This document shows positions 1 through 5,539 of a DNA stretch of 14,530 nucleotides, piece after piece. This stretch comes from CAYNSX01 sp964400165 (GTDB taxonomy: Bacteria; Armatimonadota; Hebobacteria; CAYNSX01). A program made the translations under genes and the position numbers. Under the pieces are notes generated by a model. That model was given only the letters and a program-made list of their open reading frames with translations, did no database searches and was not told where the DNA came from. The stretch is taken from the NCBI GenBank assembly GCA_964400165.1, contig CAYNSX010000048.1, positions 1 to 14,530 on the forward strand, in the 5' to 3' direction. The number at the start of each line of letters is the position of its first letter. The first letter of the stretch is position 1.

Positions 1-54
1 AAAACCGCTATCCCGCTTGCGGGATCGTGGGTTCGAATCCCACCCCCTCCGCCA
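1..54 (+). tRNA. tRNA-Ser, 3' part (anticodon NGA, probably UGA or CGA)
   Basis: This is the 3' portion of a class II tRNA cut by the window edge. The T-arm is GTGGG-TTCGAAT-CCCAC at 27-43, followed by the acceptor strand CCCCTCC, discriminator G and an encoded CCA at 52-54. A long variable arm (TCCCGC-TT-GCGGGA, 11-24) marks it as Ser, Leu or Tyr, and the G discriminator points to Ser rather than Leu. The first bases AAAACCGC align with positions 36-43 of NGA-anticodon serine tRNAs, so the third anticodon base is A. A GGA isoacceptor lies 2.2 kb downstream, so this one is probably UGA or CGA; the first two anticodon bases are outside the window. Confidence 0.9.
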
Positions 55-60
55 GATGTT

Positions 61-99
61 GTTGCTGCCCCTCCCCGCAGGCGGGGAGGGGCGCGCAAC
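61..99. terminator. Long GC-rich hairpin after tRNA-Ser
   Basis: GCCCCTCCCCGC (67-78) and GCGGGGAGGGGC (81-92) form a perfect 12-bp inverted repeat with only AG between them. An outer GTTGC/GCAAC pair (61-65 and 95-99) extends the stem. There is no U tract, so it could be a factor-independent terminator of weak type for the tRNA or a copy of a dispersed palindromic repeat. Its place between the tRNA end and the next gene favours transcript 3'-end formation. Confidence 0.45.
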
Positions 100-102
100 A
101 GG

Positions 103-108
103 TACAAT
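103..108 (+). promoter_or_regulatory. Possible -10 element for a leaderless transcript
   Basis: TACAAT lies 8 nt before the ATG at 117, with no Shine-Dalgarno sequence between them (CCCCTCCC). This is the spacing seen in leaderless bacterial genes. No good -35 hexamer is visible because the expected position falls inside the preceding hairpin. Confidence 0.3.
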
Positions 109-116
109 CCCCTCCC

Positions 117-605
117 ATGCCCGAGACGCCCGTAACCCCCGAAGCAACCGCTGTCCCCCGCCCGGCGACGCGCCGCAAGAAACGCAGCGGCGCCAAGCAG
201 TTGTGGATGGCGCTGGCGCTCATCGTCTTTGTCATTCTGGCGGCGACCTACATGTATTCGTCGCGCGTCGACCCGGTGCGCCCGGAGCCGGCGGCGGAGT
301 CGGCGCTGTCCGTCCGGCCGCCGGAGGCGACCGGCGTTCCCTCGACCGAGCAGCCGGCCACCGCAGGTGACCCCGACCGCAGCGGAGGGGCTGCCGCCCG
401 CCCGGACCTGCTCGCCGGGCTGGCGCCGGAGGTGCAGGCGAAGGTCAAGGGCATCGCCGAAAAGCAGCCCTGCTCGTGCGATTGCGGGATGACGGTGTGG
501 GTCTGCAACCGGGATGACCCGACTTGTGAACACTCGCCTGCCGAATTGCACGCTATCATTGAGGCGGAGCGGGGCGGATCAGCGACGCCGCCGACCGCCA
601 AGTAA
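117..605 (+). CDS. Membrane-anchored protein with a Cys-rich C-terminal motif, function unknown
   Basis: The protein has 162 residues. A basic N-terminus (RRKKR at 19-23) is followed by one transmembrane helix (about 29-48), a Pro/Ala-rich low-complexity linker (50-100) and a conserved-looking C-terminal segment. That segment contains PCSCDCG (118-124) and further cysteines at 130 and 137, within a C-x-C-x-C-x6-C-x6-C pattern. Similar CxCxCG segments with downstream cysteines occur in uncharacterised exported proteins and in proteins near thioredoxin or cytochrome-maturation genes, so metal or redox chemistry outside the membrane is plausible but not shown. The start at 117 is chosen because the reading frame upstream runs through the hairpin and into the tRNA. 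A lipoprotein gene follows after 12 bp and is probably co-transcribed. No specific family assignment is made. Confidence 0.75.
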   Translation: MPETPVTPEATAVPRPATRRKKRSGAKQLWMALALIVFVILAATYMYSSRVDPVRPEPAAESALSVRPPEATGVPSTEQPATAGDPDRSGGAAARPDLLAGLAPEVQAKVKGIAEKQPCSCDCGMTVWVCNRDDPTCEHSPAELHAIIEAERGGSATPPTAK

Positions 606-617
606 AGGGAGGGTCAG

Positions 618-1064
618 ATGCGAATTCAGAAAGTGTGGTGGGTGTGCGGCTTGGCCGGCCTCCTCTTCGCCTTCGGCTGTGCCAAGAAGACGACGGGCGT
701 GGTCACGCCGCCGGAGACCGGCGCGGTGACGACGCCGGGCGAGCCGGCGATGATGTCGCCGATGCTGGCCGGCTATCACATCGATGGCCTGGCCGCGGCC
801 GATATGCCGGCGGTGCGCGGCGCCGTGACGGGCGTCAGCGGCTGCAAGATTACGAATGAGGACATCGCGACCGGCACGATCACCGTCGATGTCCCCGACG
901 CCACGGCCAAGGCCGATGTCCAGGCCGCGCTCGAGGCGCTCAAGCACGGCGGCAAGGCCTATGTCGTCACGCCAGCCGAGCCGATGGGCGCGGGCATTTC
1001 GCCGACGCCGGAGCAGAAGGACGCCGCCGAGAAGGGCGCCGCGGGCGGTAAGACCGGCTACTGA
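618..1064 (+). CDS. Putative lipoprotein with an HMA-like ferredoxin fold
   Basis: The protein has 148 residues and a hydrophobic signal (7-20) ending in a weak lipobox AFGC, with Cys21 as the likely lipidated residue. After a Thr/Pro linker, residues 51-118 read as beta-alpha-beta-beta-alpha-beta: a strand YHIDGL, a helix, a turn GVSGCK, strands around TGTITVDV, a helix VQAALEALK and a final strand AYVVT. This is the order of heavy-metal-associated (HMA) domains, but the CxxC metal motif is absent; only Cys76 remains. The fold call is inference from pattern only. GGAGG at 608-612 gives a well-spaced ribosome site. The stop overlaps the stop of the convergent LysM gene by 7 bp. It is probably co-transcribed with the Cys-rich membrane protein upstream. 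Confidence 0.75.
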   Translation: MRIQKVWWVCGLAGLLFAFGCAKKTTGVVTPPETGAVTTPGEPAMMSPMLAGYHIDGLAAADMPAVRGAVTGVSGCKITNEDIATGTITVDVPDATAKADVQAALEALKHGGKAYVVTPAEPMGAGISPTPEQKDAAEKGAAGGKTGY

Positions 1065-1414
1065 TTCGACACGAACCGGACGACCGACGGCCCGGAGGGC
1101 GTTGCAGCCACCCGGGCCGTTGTCATATCCGGGACGCGGAGGGCCATGCCGGCGACCACCCGTCCGTCGGACAGTCCGTTGAGCCGTTTGATGGCGAACA
1201 CGGTCGCCCGTGGGTCGCCCTGGCGCGGCCCGCAGCGCCGCGCCAGGTCCCACAAGGTCTCTCCCTGGCCCACCACCACCGACCGAACCCTGGGCCCGTC
1301 CTCCGCCGAGTGTCGGGCGGAACCCATCAGTCCGGGCAGCCCGGCGCCGCAGGCGGCCGCCGCCTCCAGCGCCAGAGCGATCCTCACCCAGCGAATGCGT
1401 CGTGCTTTCGTCAT
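1058..1414 (-). CDS. LysM-domain protein, YneA-like SOS cell-division inhibitor candidate
   Basis: The protein has 118 residues. A basic N-terminus is followed by one hydrophobic segment (about 10-30) and a LysM domain at about 45-95, with the characteristic VxxGETLWDLA start and a VVAGMALRVP end. The segment GDPRATVFAIKRLNGL is typical of the YneA/DivS-type LysM proteins encoded next to lexA in Firmicutes and Actinobacteria, which transiently block division during DNA damage. Here the gene is divergent from lexA. Its promoter, ribosome site (GGAG at 1425-1428 on the complement) and start are all within about 60 bp of, or overlapped by, two LexA-type palindromes. SOS control is therefore strongly suggested by context; a role as a division inhibitor is inference from family and location. 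Confidence 0.85.
   Translation of the reverse strand: MTKARRIRWVRIALALEAAAACGAGLPGLMGSARHSAEDGPRVRSVVVGQGETLWDLARRCGPRQGDPRATVFAIKRLNGLSDGRVVAGMALRVPDMTTARVAATPSGPSVVRFVSNQ
1087..1120. terminator. Perfect 9-bp inverted repeat at the convergent gene ends
   Basis: ACGGCCCGG (1087-1095) and CCGGGCCGT (1112-1120) pair perfectly around a 16-nt loop, 22 bp past the lipoprotein stop and inside the 3' end of the opposing LysM gene. It could end the rightward transcript, but no clear U tract follows, so it may be only coding-sequence coincidence. Confidence 0.3.
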
Positions 1415-1418
1415 GTGA

Positions 1419-1434
1419 GCAAATCTCCGTTTGC
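1419..1434. promoter_or_regulatory. LexA-type operator 1 (imperfect palindrome)
   Basis: GCAAAT-CTCC-GTTTGC has the same half-sites and 4-nt spacer as the perfect palindrome at 1458-1475 (shared core CAAAY-N4-GTTTG). It sits directly downstream of the TATAAT of the LysM gene, over its expected transcription start, and its spacer is that gene's GGAG ribosome site. The half-site resembles the GAAC-N4-GTTC LexA box of Gram-positive bacteria with one base changed. Binding by the adjacent lexA product is inferred. Confidence 0.7.
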
Positions 1435-1462
1435 ATTATACCAGGGGTTCCGGGAGAGTCAA
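1435..1462 (-). promoter_or_regulatory. Promoter of the LysM gene
   Basis: On the complement, TTGACT (1457-1462) and a perfect TATAAT (1435-1440) are separated by 16 bp. The -35 hexamer overlaps operator 2 and the -10 abuts operator 1, so repressor at either site would block RNA polymerase. Confidence 0.7.
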
Positions 1463-1475
1463 ACCCCCGTTTGAC
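1458..1475. promoter_or_regulatory. LexA-type operator 2 (perfect palindrome)
   Basis: GTCAAAC-CCCC-GTTTGAC is a perfect 7-bp inverted repeat with a 4-nt spacer. Its right arm supplies TTGAC of the lexA -35 (1471-1476) and its left arm, read on the complement, supplies TTGAC of the LysM -35 (1457-1462). One dimer would therefore cover both divergent promoters. Confidence 0.8.
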
Positions 1476-1499
1476 AAGATTCTACCTGGCTGCTACGGT
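1471..1499 (+). promoter_or_regulatory. Promoter of lexA
   Basis: A consensus TTGACA (1471-1476) is followed after 17 bp by TACGGT (1494-1499), a TAnnnT -10. The -35 lies in the right arm of the perfect palindrome, as expected for an autoregulated lexA. Confidence 0.7.
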
Positions 1500-1520
1500 G
1501 GGCGGGCCGGAGGACCCTTT

Positions 1521-2135
1521 ATGGATGCATTAACCAAGAAGCAAGAGCGGGTGCTGAAGGGCATTTACGACCTGTCCCGCAAGCGCAACCTGCCCCCCAC
1601 CGTCCGGGAAATCGGCCAGCGCCTCGGCCTGTCGTCCACCTGCACCGTCTACCGTTATTTGGAGCAGTTGGAACGCAAGGGCTACATCAAGCGCGGCCAG
1701 GGCTCGGCGCGCAGTCTGGAAATCATCAATGCGCCCGAGGCCTCGATGCTGCCGCCCAGCCGCTCGGTGCCGGTGCCGCTGATCGGGACGGTCACCGCCG
1801 GCGTGCCCATCACCGCGGTGGAGCATGTGGAAGAGGTCTACTCGCTGCCCGAGGACCTCGTCCCCGAGGGCTGCTTTATGCTGCGCGTCCGCGGCGACAG
1901 TATGGTGAACGCGGGCATTGACGACGGCGACCTGGCCGTCATCCGCCCGCAGAAGACCGCGAACAACGGCGACATCGTCTGCGCGCTGCTCGACGACGAG
2001 GCGACCATCAAGCGCTTCTACCGCGACCGCGGCAGCATCCGCTTGCAGCCGGAAAACGACAAGTACGACCCGATCCGGACGAAGGACGCCACCGTCCTCG
2101 GCAAAGTCATCCTGGCCATCAAGCGCGTGCATTAG
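1521..2135 (+). CDS. lexA: LexA, SOS-response transcriptional repressor
   Basis: LexA represses DNA-damage genes and cleaves itself when RecA filaments form. This 204-residue protein is of normal length. The N-terminal winged-helix domain (1-65) shows the LexA pattern LPPTVREIGQRLGLSS. The C-terminal S24 peptidase domain has the scissile Ala93-Gly94 (VTAGVP), catalytic Ser127 in RGDSM and Lys164 in EATIKRF, so it should be self-cleaving. The start at 1521 has GGAGGA at 1509-1514; an in-frame ATG at 1431 is rejected because it lies in the operator region upstream of the promoter. Residues in the recognition helix differ from E. coli (STCTVYRYLEQL), consistent with the unusual CAAAY-N4-GTTTG operator. 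Confidence 0.97.
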   Translation: MDALTKKQERVLKGIYDLSRKRNLPPTVREIGQRLGLSSTCTVYRYLEQLERKGYIKRGQGSARSLEIINAPEASMLPPSRSVPVPLIGTVTAGVPITAVEHVEEVYSLPEDLVPEGCFMLRVRGDSMVNAGIDDGDLAVIRPQKTANNGDIVCALLDDEATIKRFYRDRGSIRLQPENDKYDPIRTKDATVLGKVILAIKRVH

Positions 2136-2164
2136 GAATCGGCTGCACCTCTGCCGCGCTTCCG

Positions 2165-2192
2165 GCCCTCTTTCGCCAAGGCTTCGGAGGGC
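2165..2192 (+). terminator. Possible terminator after lexA
   Basis: GCCCTC (2165-2170) pairs with GAGGGC (2187-2192) across a 16-nt loop, 30 bp past the lexA stop. No U tract follows, so this is a weak call. Confidence 0.3.
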
Positions 2193-2207
2193 GGCCCCAG
2201 CGGTGCT

Positions 2208-2235
2208 TTGCGTTTCTGGGCCGACGCCCTATGCT
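2208..2235 (+). promoter_or_regulatory. Promoter of tRNA-Ser(GGA)
   Basis: TTGCGT (2208-2213) and TATGCT (2230-2235) are spaced by 16 bp, placing transcription start at about the first tRNA base (2242). A perfect 8-bp inverted repeat, GGCCCCAG (2193-2200) and CTGGGGCC (2234-2241), brackets the promoter; its meaning is unknown. Confidence 0.5.
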
Positions 2236-2241
2236 GGGGCC

Positions 2242-2337
2242 GGAGGGGTGCCGGAGTGGTCGAACGGGCGCGACTGGAAATCGCGTAGTCAGCGCACAAA
2301 CGCGGACTCGAGGGTTCGAATCCCTCCCCCTCCGCCA
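2242..2337 (+). tRNA. tRNA-Ser(GGA)
   Basis: A complete class II tRNA of 96 nt with encoded CCA. The acceptor stem GGAGGGG (2242-2248) pairs with CCCCTCC, and the discriminator is G. The anticodon stem CGCGA/TCGCG encloses the loop CTGGAAA with anticodon GGA at 2276-2278. A long variable arm follows, then a T-arm GAGGG-TTCGAAT-CCCTC. It reads serine UCC/UCU codons. The acceptor 3' strand is the same as that of the partial tRNA-Ser at the left edge. Confidence 0.97.
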
Positions 2338-2356
2338 GGGAGGAACGGGGCAACTC

Positions 2357-2875
2357 ATGACAATGACTAAGCAAGAAACAATTGCCAATCAACGAATGCG
2401 CGGCCGGCGCGGACACACGGCGGACGGAGCGGGCGCCGTCAAGCAGTTCAAGGGATTCACCGACGAGGAACGAGCCGCGATGAAGGAGCGCGCCCAAGAG
2501 TTGAAGGCCGCCGCGCGCCGCGGCCCGCGAGCGAAGACGGCGGACGGTGAGAGCGCTGTGCTCACGAAGATCGCCGCGCTGCCGGGACCGGATCGCACGA
2601 TGGGTAAGCAGCTGCATGCGATCATCAAGGCCAACGCGCCGGCCCTTTCGCCGAAGACCTGGTACGGGATGCCCGCGTATGCCGACAAGAACGGCAAGGT
2701 CGTCTGCTTCTTCCAAGCCGCGTCGAAGTTCAAAACGCGGTACGCGACGTTCGGCTTCCTCGATGTGGCGCACCTCGACGAAGGCGCCATGTGGCCGGTC
2801 AGCTTCGCGCTGAAGGAGCTGACTGCCGCCGATGAGGCCAGGATTGGCGCGCTCGTGAAGAAAGCGGTGCGCTGA
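2357..2875 (+). CDS. DUF1801 (YdhG-like) domain protein
   Basis: The protein has 172 residues. A Lys/Arg-rich, probably disordered N-terminal third (1-65) precedes a DUF1801-type domain (about 75-170). Its hallmark segments are the helix MGKQLHAIIKANAP, then KTWYGMPAYA, then VCFFQAASKFKTRYATFGF, ending with an ADEARIGALVKKAV helix. DUF1801 proteins are small cytosolic proteins; some are annotated as iron chaperones (frataxin-like YdhG of Bacillus), but many have no known role. The start at 2357 is chosen because an earlier in-frame ATG lies in the tRNA. It begins 19 bp after the tRNA, with GGGAGG at 2338-2343 as a distant ribosome site. It carries one of only two ACGT tetramers in the window. 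The function is uncertain. Confidence 0.8.
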   Translation: MTMTKQETIANQRMRGRRGHTADGAGAVKQFKGFTDEERAAMKERAQELKAAARRGPRAKTADGESAVLTKIAALPGPDRTMGKQLHAIIKANAPALSPKTWYGMPAYADKNGKVVCFFQAASKFKTRYATFGFLDVAHLDEGAMWPVSFALKELTAADEARIGALVKKAVR

Positions 2876-2991
2876 AAACCGCGCTCGCAACGGGCCTCCC
2901 TGCGTGCAGCGAGGGATCCGGGGTGGGGCGGAAATCTTTCCAAGTGTAGTTCAGTAGGGCGGTTACACACACGCACCGAATGGAATATCAA

Positions 2992-4530
2992 ATGGCCTAC
3001 CTCTCCCTCTATCGGAAGTATCGCCCGCAGAAGTTCGCCGAACTGGCCGGCCAGGCGCCGATTGCCACGGCGCTCGCCACCGCCGTGCGCCTGGGCAAGA
3101 CCGTGCACGCCTACCTCTTCACCGGCCCGCGCGGCACCGGCAAGACCACCACCGCCCGCATTCTGGCCAAGGCGCTCAATTGTGAAAAGGGTCCGACGCC
3201 GGAGCCGTGCGGCGTCTGCGACGCCTGCAAGTCCATCACCGAAGGCACGGCGCTCGATGTCCTGGAACTCGACGCCGCCAGCAACCGCGGCATCGACGAG
3301 GTGCGCAGTCTGCGCGAACAGACTCGCTACACGCCGACCTCGCTCAAGCACAAGGTCTACATCCTCGACGAAGCGCACGAACTGACGAAGGACGCCGCCA
3401 ACGCGCTGCTCAAGACGCTCGAAGAGCCGCCCGAGCGCACGATGTTCATCCTGTGCACCACCGAGCCGCACAAACTCCTCGCCACCATCCGCTCGCGCTG
3501 TCAGCATTACGGCTTCCGGCGCGTGCGCGCCGACGAGGTCGCCGACCTGCTGGCGCAGATCGCGGAGAAGGAAAGCATCCGCGCCGAGCGCGACGCGCTG
3601 CTGCTGATCGCGCGCCTCGGCGAGGGGTCGCTGCGCGACGCCATCGGGCTGCTCGACCAACTGGCGGTGGACGAGGCGCCGATCACGCTGGCGCGGGTCG
3701 TGGACTTGCTCGGCCTCACCGAGGAAGTGACCGTCGCGCAATTCGCCGAGACCGTGCTGGCCGGCGACTGGGCAGCGGCGATGCAGCAACTCGACGCGCT
3801 CGTCATCGCCGGCCGCGATGTGCGCTACCTGCTCGAACAACTGACCGAGCACTTCCGCGCCGCGCTGCTCATCAAGTTCGCGCCCGCCGTCGCGGGCGAA
3901 CTGCCGCACAGCCCTGATTACCTCGCCGCGCTGCGCCGGCACGCCGAGCGCGCCGACCAGGGCGCGCTGCGCCGCATCCTGAAGACGCTGGCCGAGGCGG
4001 AGAAGTCGTTCACCACCTGGGGCAACCCGCGCTTGGCGTTCGAACTGACGCTGCTCGAGGTCTGCCAGGCGCCCACGGAAGCGGCGGCGCCGGCGGCGGA
4101 CTACGCGCCGCCGCGCCGCGCCGCGGCCCCGGCGGTGCACGAAGACGCGCCCGCGCCGACGCTCCCCGCGGCCCCGCGTGCGCCGGCGCCGAGCGACGGC
4201 CCGACGCTCGCCTACTTTCAGGAGAACTGGCCCGCGCTCCTCGGCGACATCAAGGAGCGCCTCGGCGCCACTGCGATCGCCTTCCTGCGCGATGCCGAGC
4301 CGATCGCCTGGCGCGGCCAGGAATTGACGCTCGCCTTCACCAAGCAGTTCAACCGCGACGCCACCGACAAAAGCGACCGCCGCAGCCGCATCGAGGCGAC
4401 GCTGACGGACCTGGTCGGCGCGCCGGTGACGCTGCGCGGCATCGTGCGCGCACCCGACGCCCAGGCAAGCGACGCGATTGCCGCGGTGTTGCAGGCATTC
4501 CCCGGGAGCGAGGTGGTGACCCCGAAATGA
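2992..4530 (+). CDS. dnaX: DNA polymerase III subunit gamma/tau
   Basis: DnaX is the ATPase of the clamp loader that places the sliding clamp on DNA at the replisome. The 512-residue protein starts with the family signature LYRKYRPQKF. It carries Walker A GPRGTGKT (45-52), the four zinc-binding cysteines (64, 73, 76, 79), Walker B ILDEAH (124-129) and the IRSRC sensor/arginine-finger region (166-170). A lid and collar domain run to about 360, an Ala/Pro-rich linker follows (366-400), then a C-terminal domain (about 400-490). The start at 2992 fits the family; ATG 2980 would add four residues. No run of six or more A is present, so E. coli-type programmed frameshifting to a short gamma is not evident. 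Its stop overlaps the ybaB start (ATGA). Confidence 0.97.
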   Translation: MAYLSLYRKYRPQKFAELAGQAPIATALATAVRLGKTVHAYLFTGPRGTGKTTTARILAKALNCEKGPTPEPCGVCDACKSITEGTALDVLELDAASNRGIDEVRSLREQTRYTPTSLKHKVYILDEAHELTKDAANALLKTLEEPPERTMFILCTTEPHKLLATIRSRCQHYGFRRVRADEVADLLAQIAEKESIRAERDALLLIARLGEGSLRDAIGLLDQLAVDEAPITLARVVDLLGLTEEVTVAQFAETVLAGDWAAAMQQLDALVIAGRDVRYLLEQLTEHFRAALLIKFAPAVAGELPHSPDYLAALRRHAERADQGALRRILKTLAEAEKSFTTWGNPRLAFELTLLEVCQAPTEAAAPAADYAPPRRAAAPAVHEDAPAPTLPAAPRAPAPSDGPTLAYFQENWPALLGDIKERLGATAIAFLRDAEPIAWRGQELTLAFTKQFNRDATDKSDRRSRIEATLTDLVGAPVTLRGIVRAPDAQASDAIAAVLQAFPGSEVVTPK

Positions 4531-4871
4531 ACATCTTCCGCGGCGGGCTCGAGAAGATCATCGAACAGCAGGTCTCCGCCATCAAGGAACAGGTCAAGAC
4601 CGCGCTCGCCGAACTGGCTAAAGAGCGCCTCGAGGGCAAATCAGGCGACGGCCTGGCGACCGTCATCGTGCTCGGCACGGGGGACCTGGTCGAAGTGAAG
4701 ATCAATCCCGAAGGGCTGCGCCCCGAGCGGCGCGAGTCGGTGCAGCGCGCGGTGGCGCAGGCGATCAATGACGCGCTGACCCAGGCGCGCAAACTGCGAC
4801 AGGAGAAACTCGGCGGCCTGGCGGGCGGGATGATGGGATTCCTCGGTGAGGACCTGCTCGGCAGCCTCTAA
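4527..4871 (+). CDS. ybaB: YbaB/EbfC family nucleoid-associated protein
   Basis: A 114-residue member of the YbaB/EbfC family, which forms tweezer-like dimers that bind DNA and is almost always encoded between dnaX and recR. A long N-terminal helix (about 8-38) is followed by strands around LATVIVLGTGDLVEVKINPEGL and a C-terminal helix ending in a Gly/Met-rich tail. The start codon overlaps the dnaX stop by 4 bp and the stop overlaps the recR start by 1 bp, indicating translational coupling. The gene order supports the identification more than the fast-evolving sequence does. Confidence 0.92.
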   Translation: MNIFRGGLEKIIEQQVSAIKEQVKTALAELAKERLEGKSGDGLATVIVLGTGDLVEVKINPEGLRPERRESVQRAVAQAINDALTQARKLRQEKLGGLAGGMMGFLGEDLLGSL

Positions 4872-5473
4872 TGTCGCGCCCCTACGCCCGGCCGCTCGCC
4901 CGCCTCATCGAAGAACTCGAACGCCTGCCCGGCATCGGGCCGAAGTCGGCGCAAAGGCTTGCCTATCACTTGATCGAGACGCCGCACGATGAAGTCGCCT
5001 CGCTCACCGACGCCATCCTGCGCGCCAAGGAAGACCTGAAACGCTGCACCCTCTGTTTCAATCTCGCCGAAGACGAGAAGTGTCCCGTGTGCAGCGACCC
5101 GGCGCGCGACCACAGCACCATCTGCGTCGTCGCCGAGCCGCGCGACCTGATTGCGATGGAGAACAGCGGCGAGTTCCGCGGCGTCTACCATGTCCTCGGC
5201 GGCGTCATCTCGCCGCTCGACGACATCGGCCCCGACGAACTGCACATCCGCGAGTTGCTCCAGCGCGCGCAGAACGGCGAAGTGAAGGAAATCATCATCG
5301 CCACCAACCCGGTCGTCGAAGGCGACGCCACCGCCCTTTACCTCGCCAAAGTGCTCAAGCCGCTCGGCGCCAAAGTCACCCGGATTGCGATGGGCCTGCC
5401 CTCCGGCGGCGACCTCGACTACGCCGACACCGTCACCATCGCCCGGGCGCTCTCCGGCCGCACGCCGCTCTAG
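4871..5473 (+). CDS. recR: Recombination protein RecR
   Basis: RecR works with RecO (and RecF) to load RecA at gaps in damaged DNA. The 200-residue protein has the standard length. A helix-hairpin-helix (LPGIGPKSAQRLAYHL, 19-34) is followed by a zinc finger with Cys59, Cys62, Cys71 and Cys74. The Toprim domain runs from about 82 with VVAEPRDL, ATNPVVEGDATALYLAK (144-160) and the terminal ARALSGR. It is the last gene of the dnaX-ybaB-recR unit, overlapping ybaB by one base (TAATG). A GC-rich hairpin begins at its stop codon. Confidence 0.97.
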   Translation: MSRPYARPLARLIEELERLPGIGPKSAQRLAYHLIETPHDEVASLTDAILRAKEDLKRCTLCFNLAEDEKCPVCSDPARDHSTICVVAEPRDLIAMENSGEFRGVYHVLGGVISPLDDIGPDELHIRELLQRAQNGEVKEIIIATNPVVEGDATALYLAKVLKPLGAKVTRIAMGLPSGGDLDYADTVTIARALSGRTPL

Positions 5474-5503
5474 CCCCCTTGCGGGCGCCGCCCGGTGGGG
5501 CTA
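5471..5503 (+). terminator. Terminator candidate of the dnaX-ybaB-recR operon
   Basis: TAGCCCC (5471-5477, beginning with the recR stop codon) pairs with GGGGCTA (5497-5503). A smaller CGGG/CCCG stem lies inside. The hairpin is stable but is followed only by CGCTTTG, so termination is likely but not certain. Confidence 0.45.
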
Positions 5504-5539
5504 CGCTTTGCCCGCTACTGTTCTAAGGGGGAGGCCTTC

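Noticed and set aside
27..116. N-terminal extension of the Cys-rich protein starting inside the tRNA
   Set aside because: It would translate tRNA and hairpin sequence. The ATG at 117 gives a normal signal-anchor protein.
1062..1418. Possible selenocysteine read-through at the lipoprotein UGA, suggested by selA in the window and an open frame beyond
   Set aside because: The downstream open frame is the antisense of the LysM gene and does not resemble protein of any family. No selenoprotein context (for example a UxxC motif) is present.
579..1436. A 285-codon minus-strand frame covering the lipoprotein and LysM genes
   Set aside because: It is Arg/Gly-rich and crosses both real genes out of frame; the LysM reading explains this strand.
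1431..1520. Upstream ATG giving LexA 30 extra residues
   Set aside because: This ATG lies in the operator and upstream of the lexA promoter. ATG 1521 has a good ribosome site and gives the usual length.
2389..4140. A 583-codon open frame on the minus strand opposite dnaX
   Set aside because: It is a shadow of high-GC codon periodicity. It is Arg/Ala-rich low-complexity sequence with no domain, and the + strand encodes a textbook DnaX.
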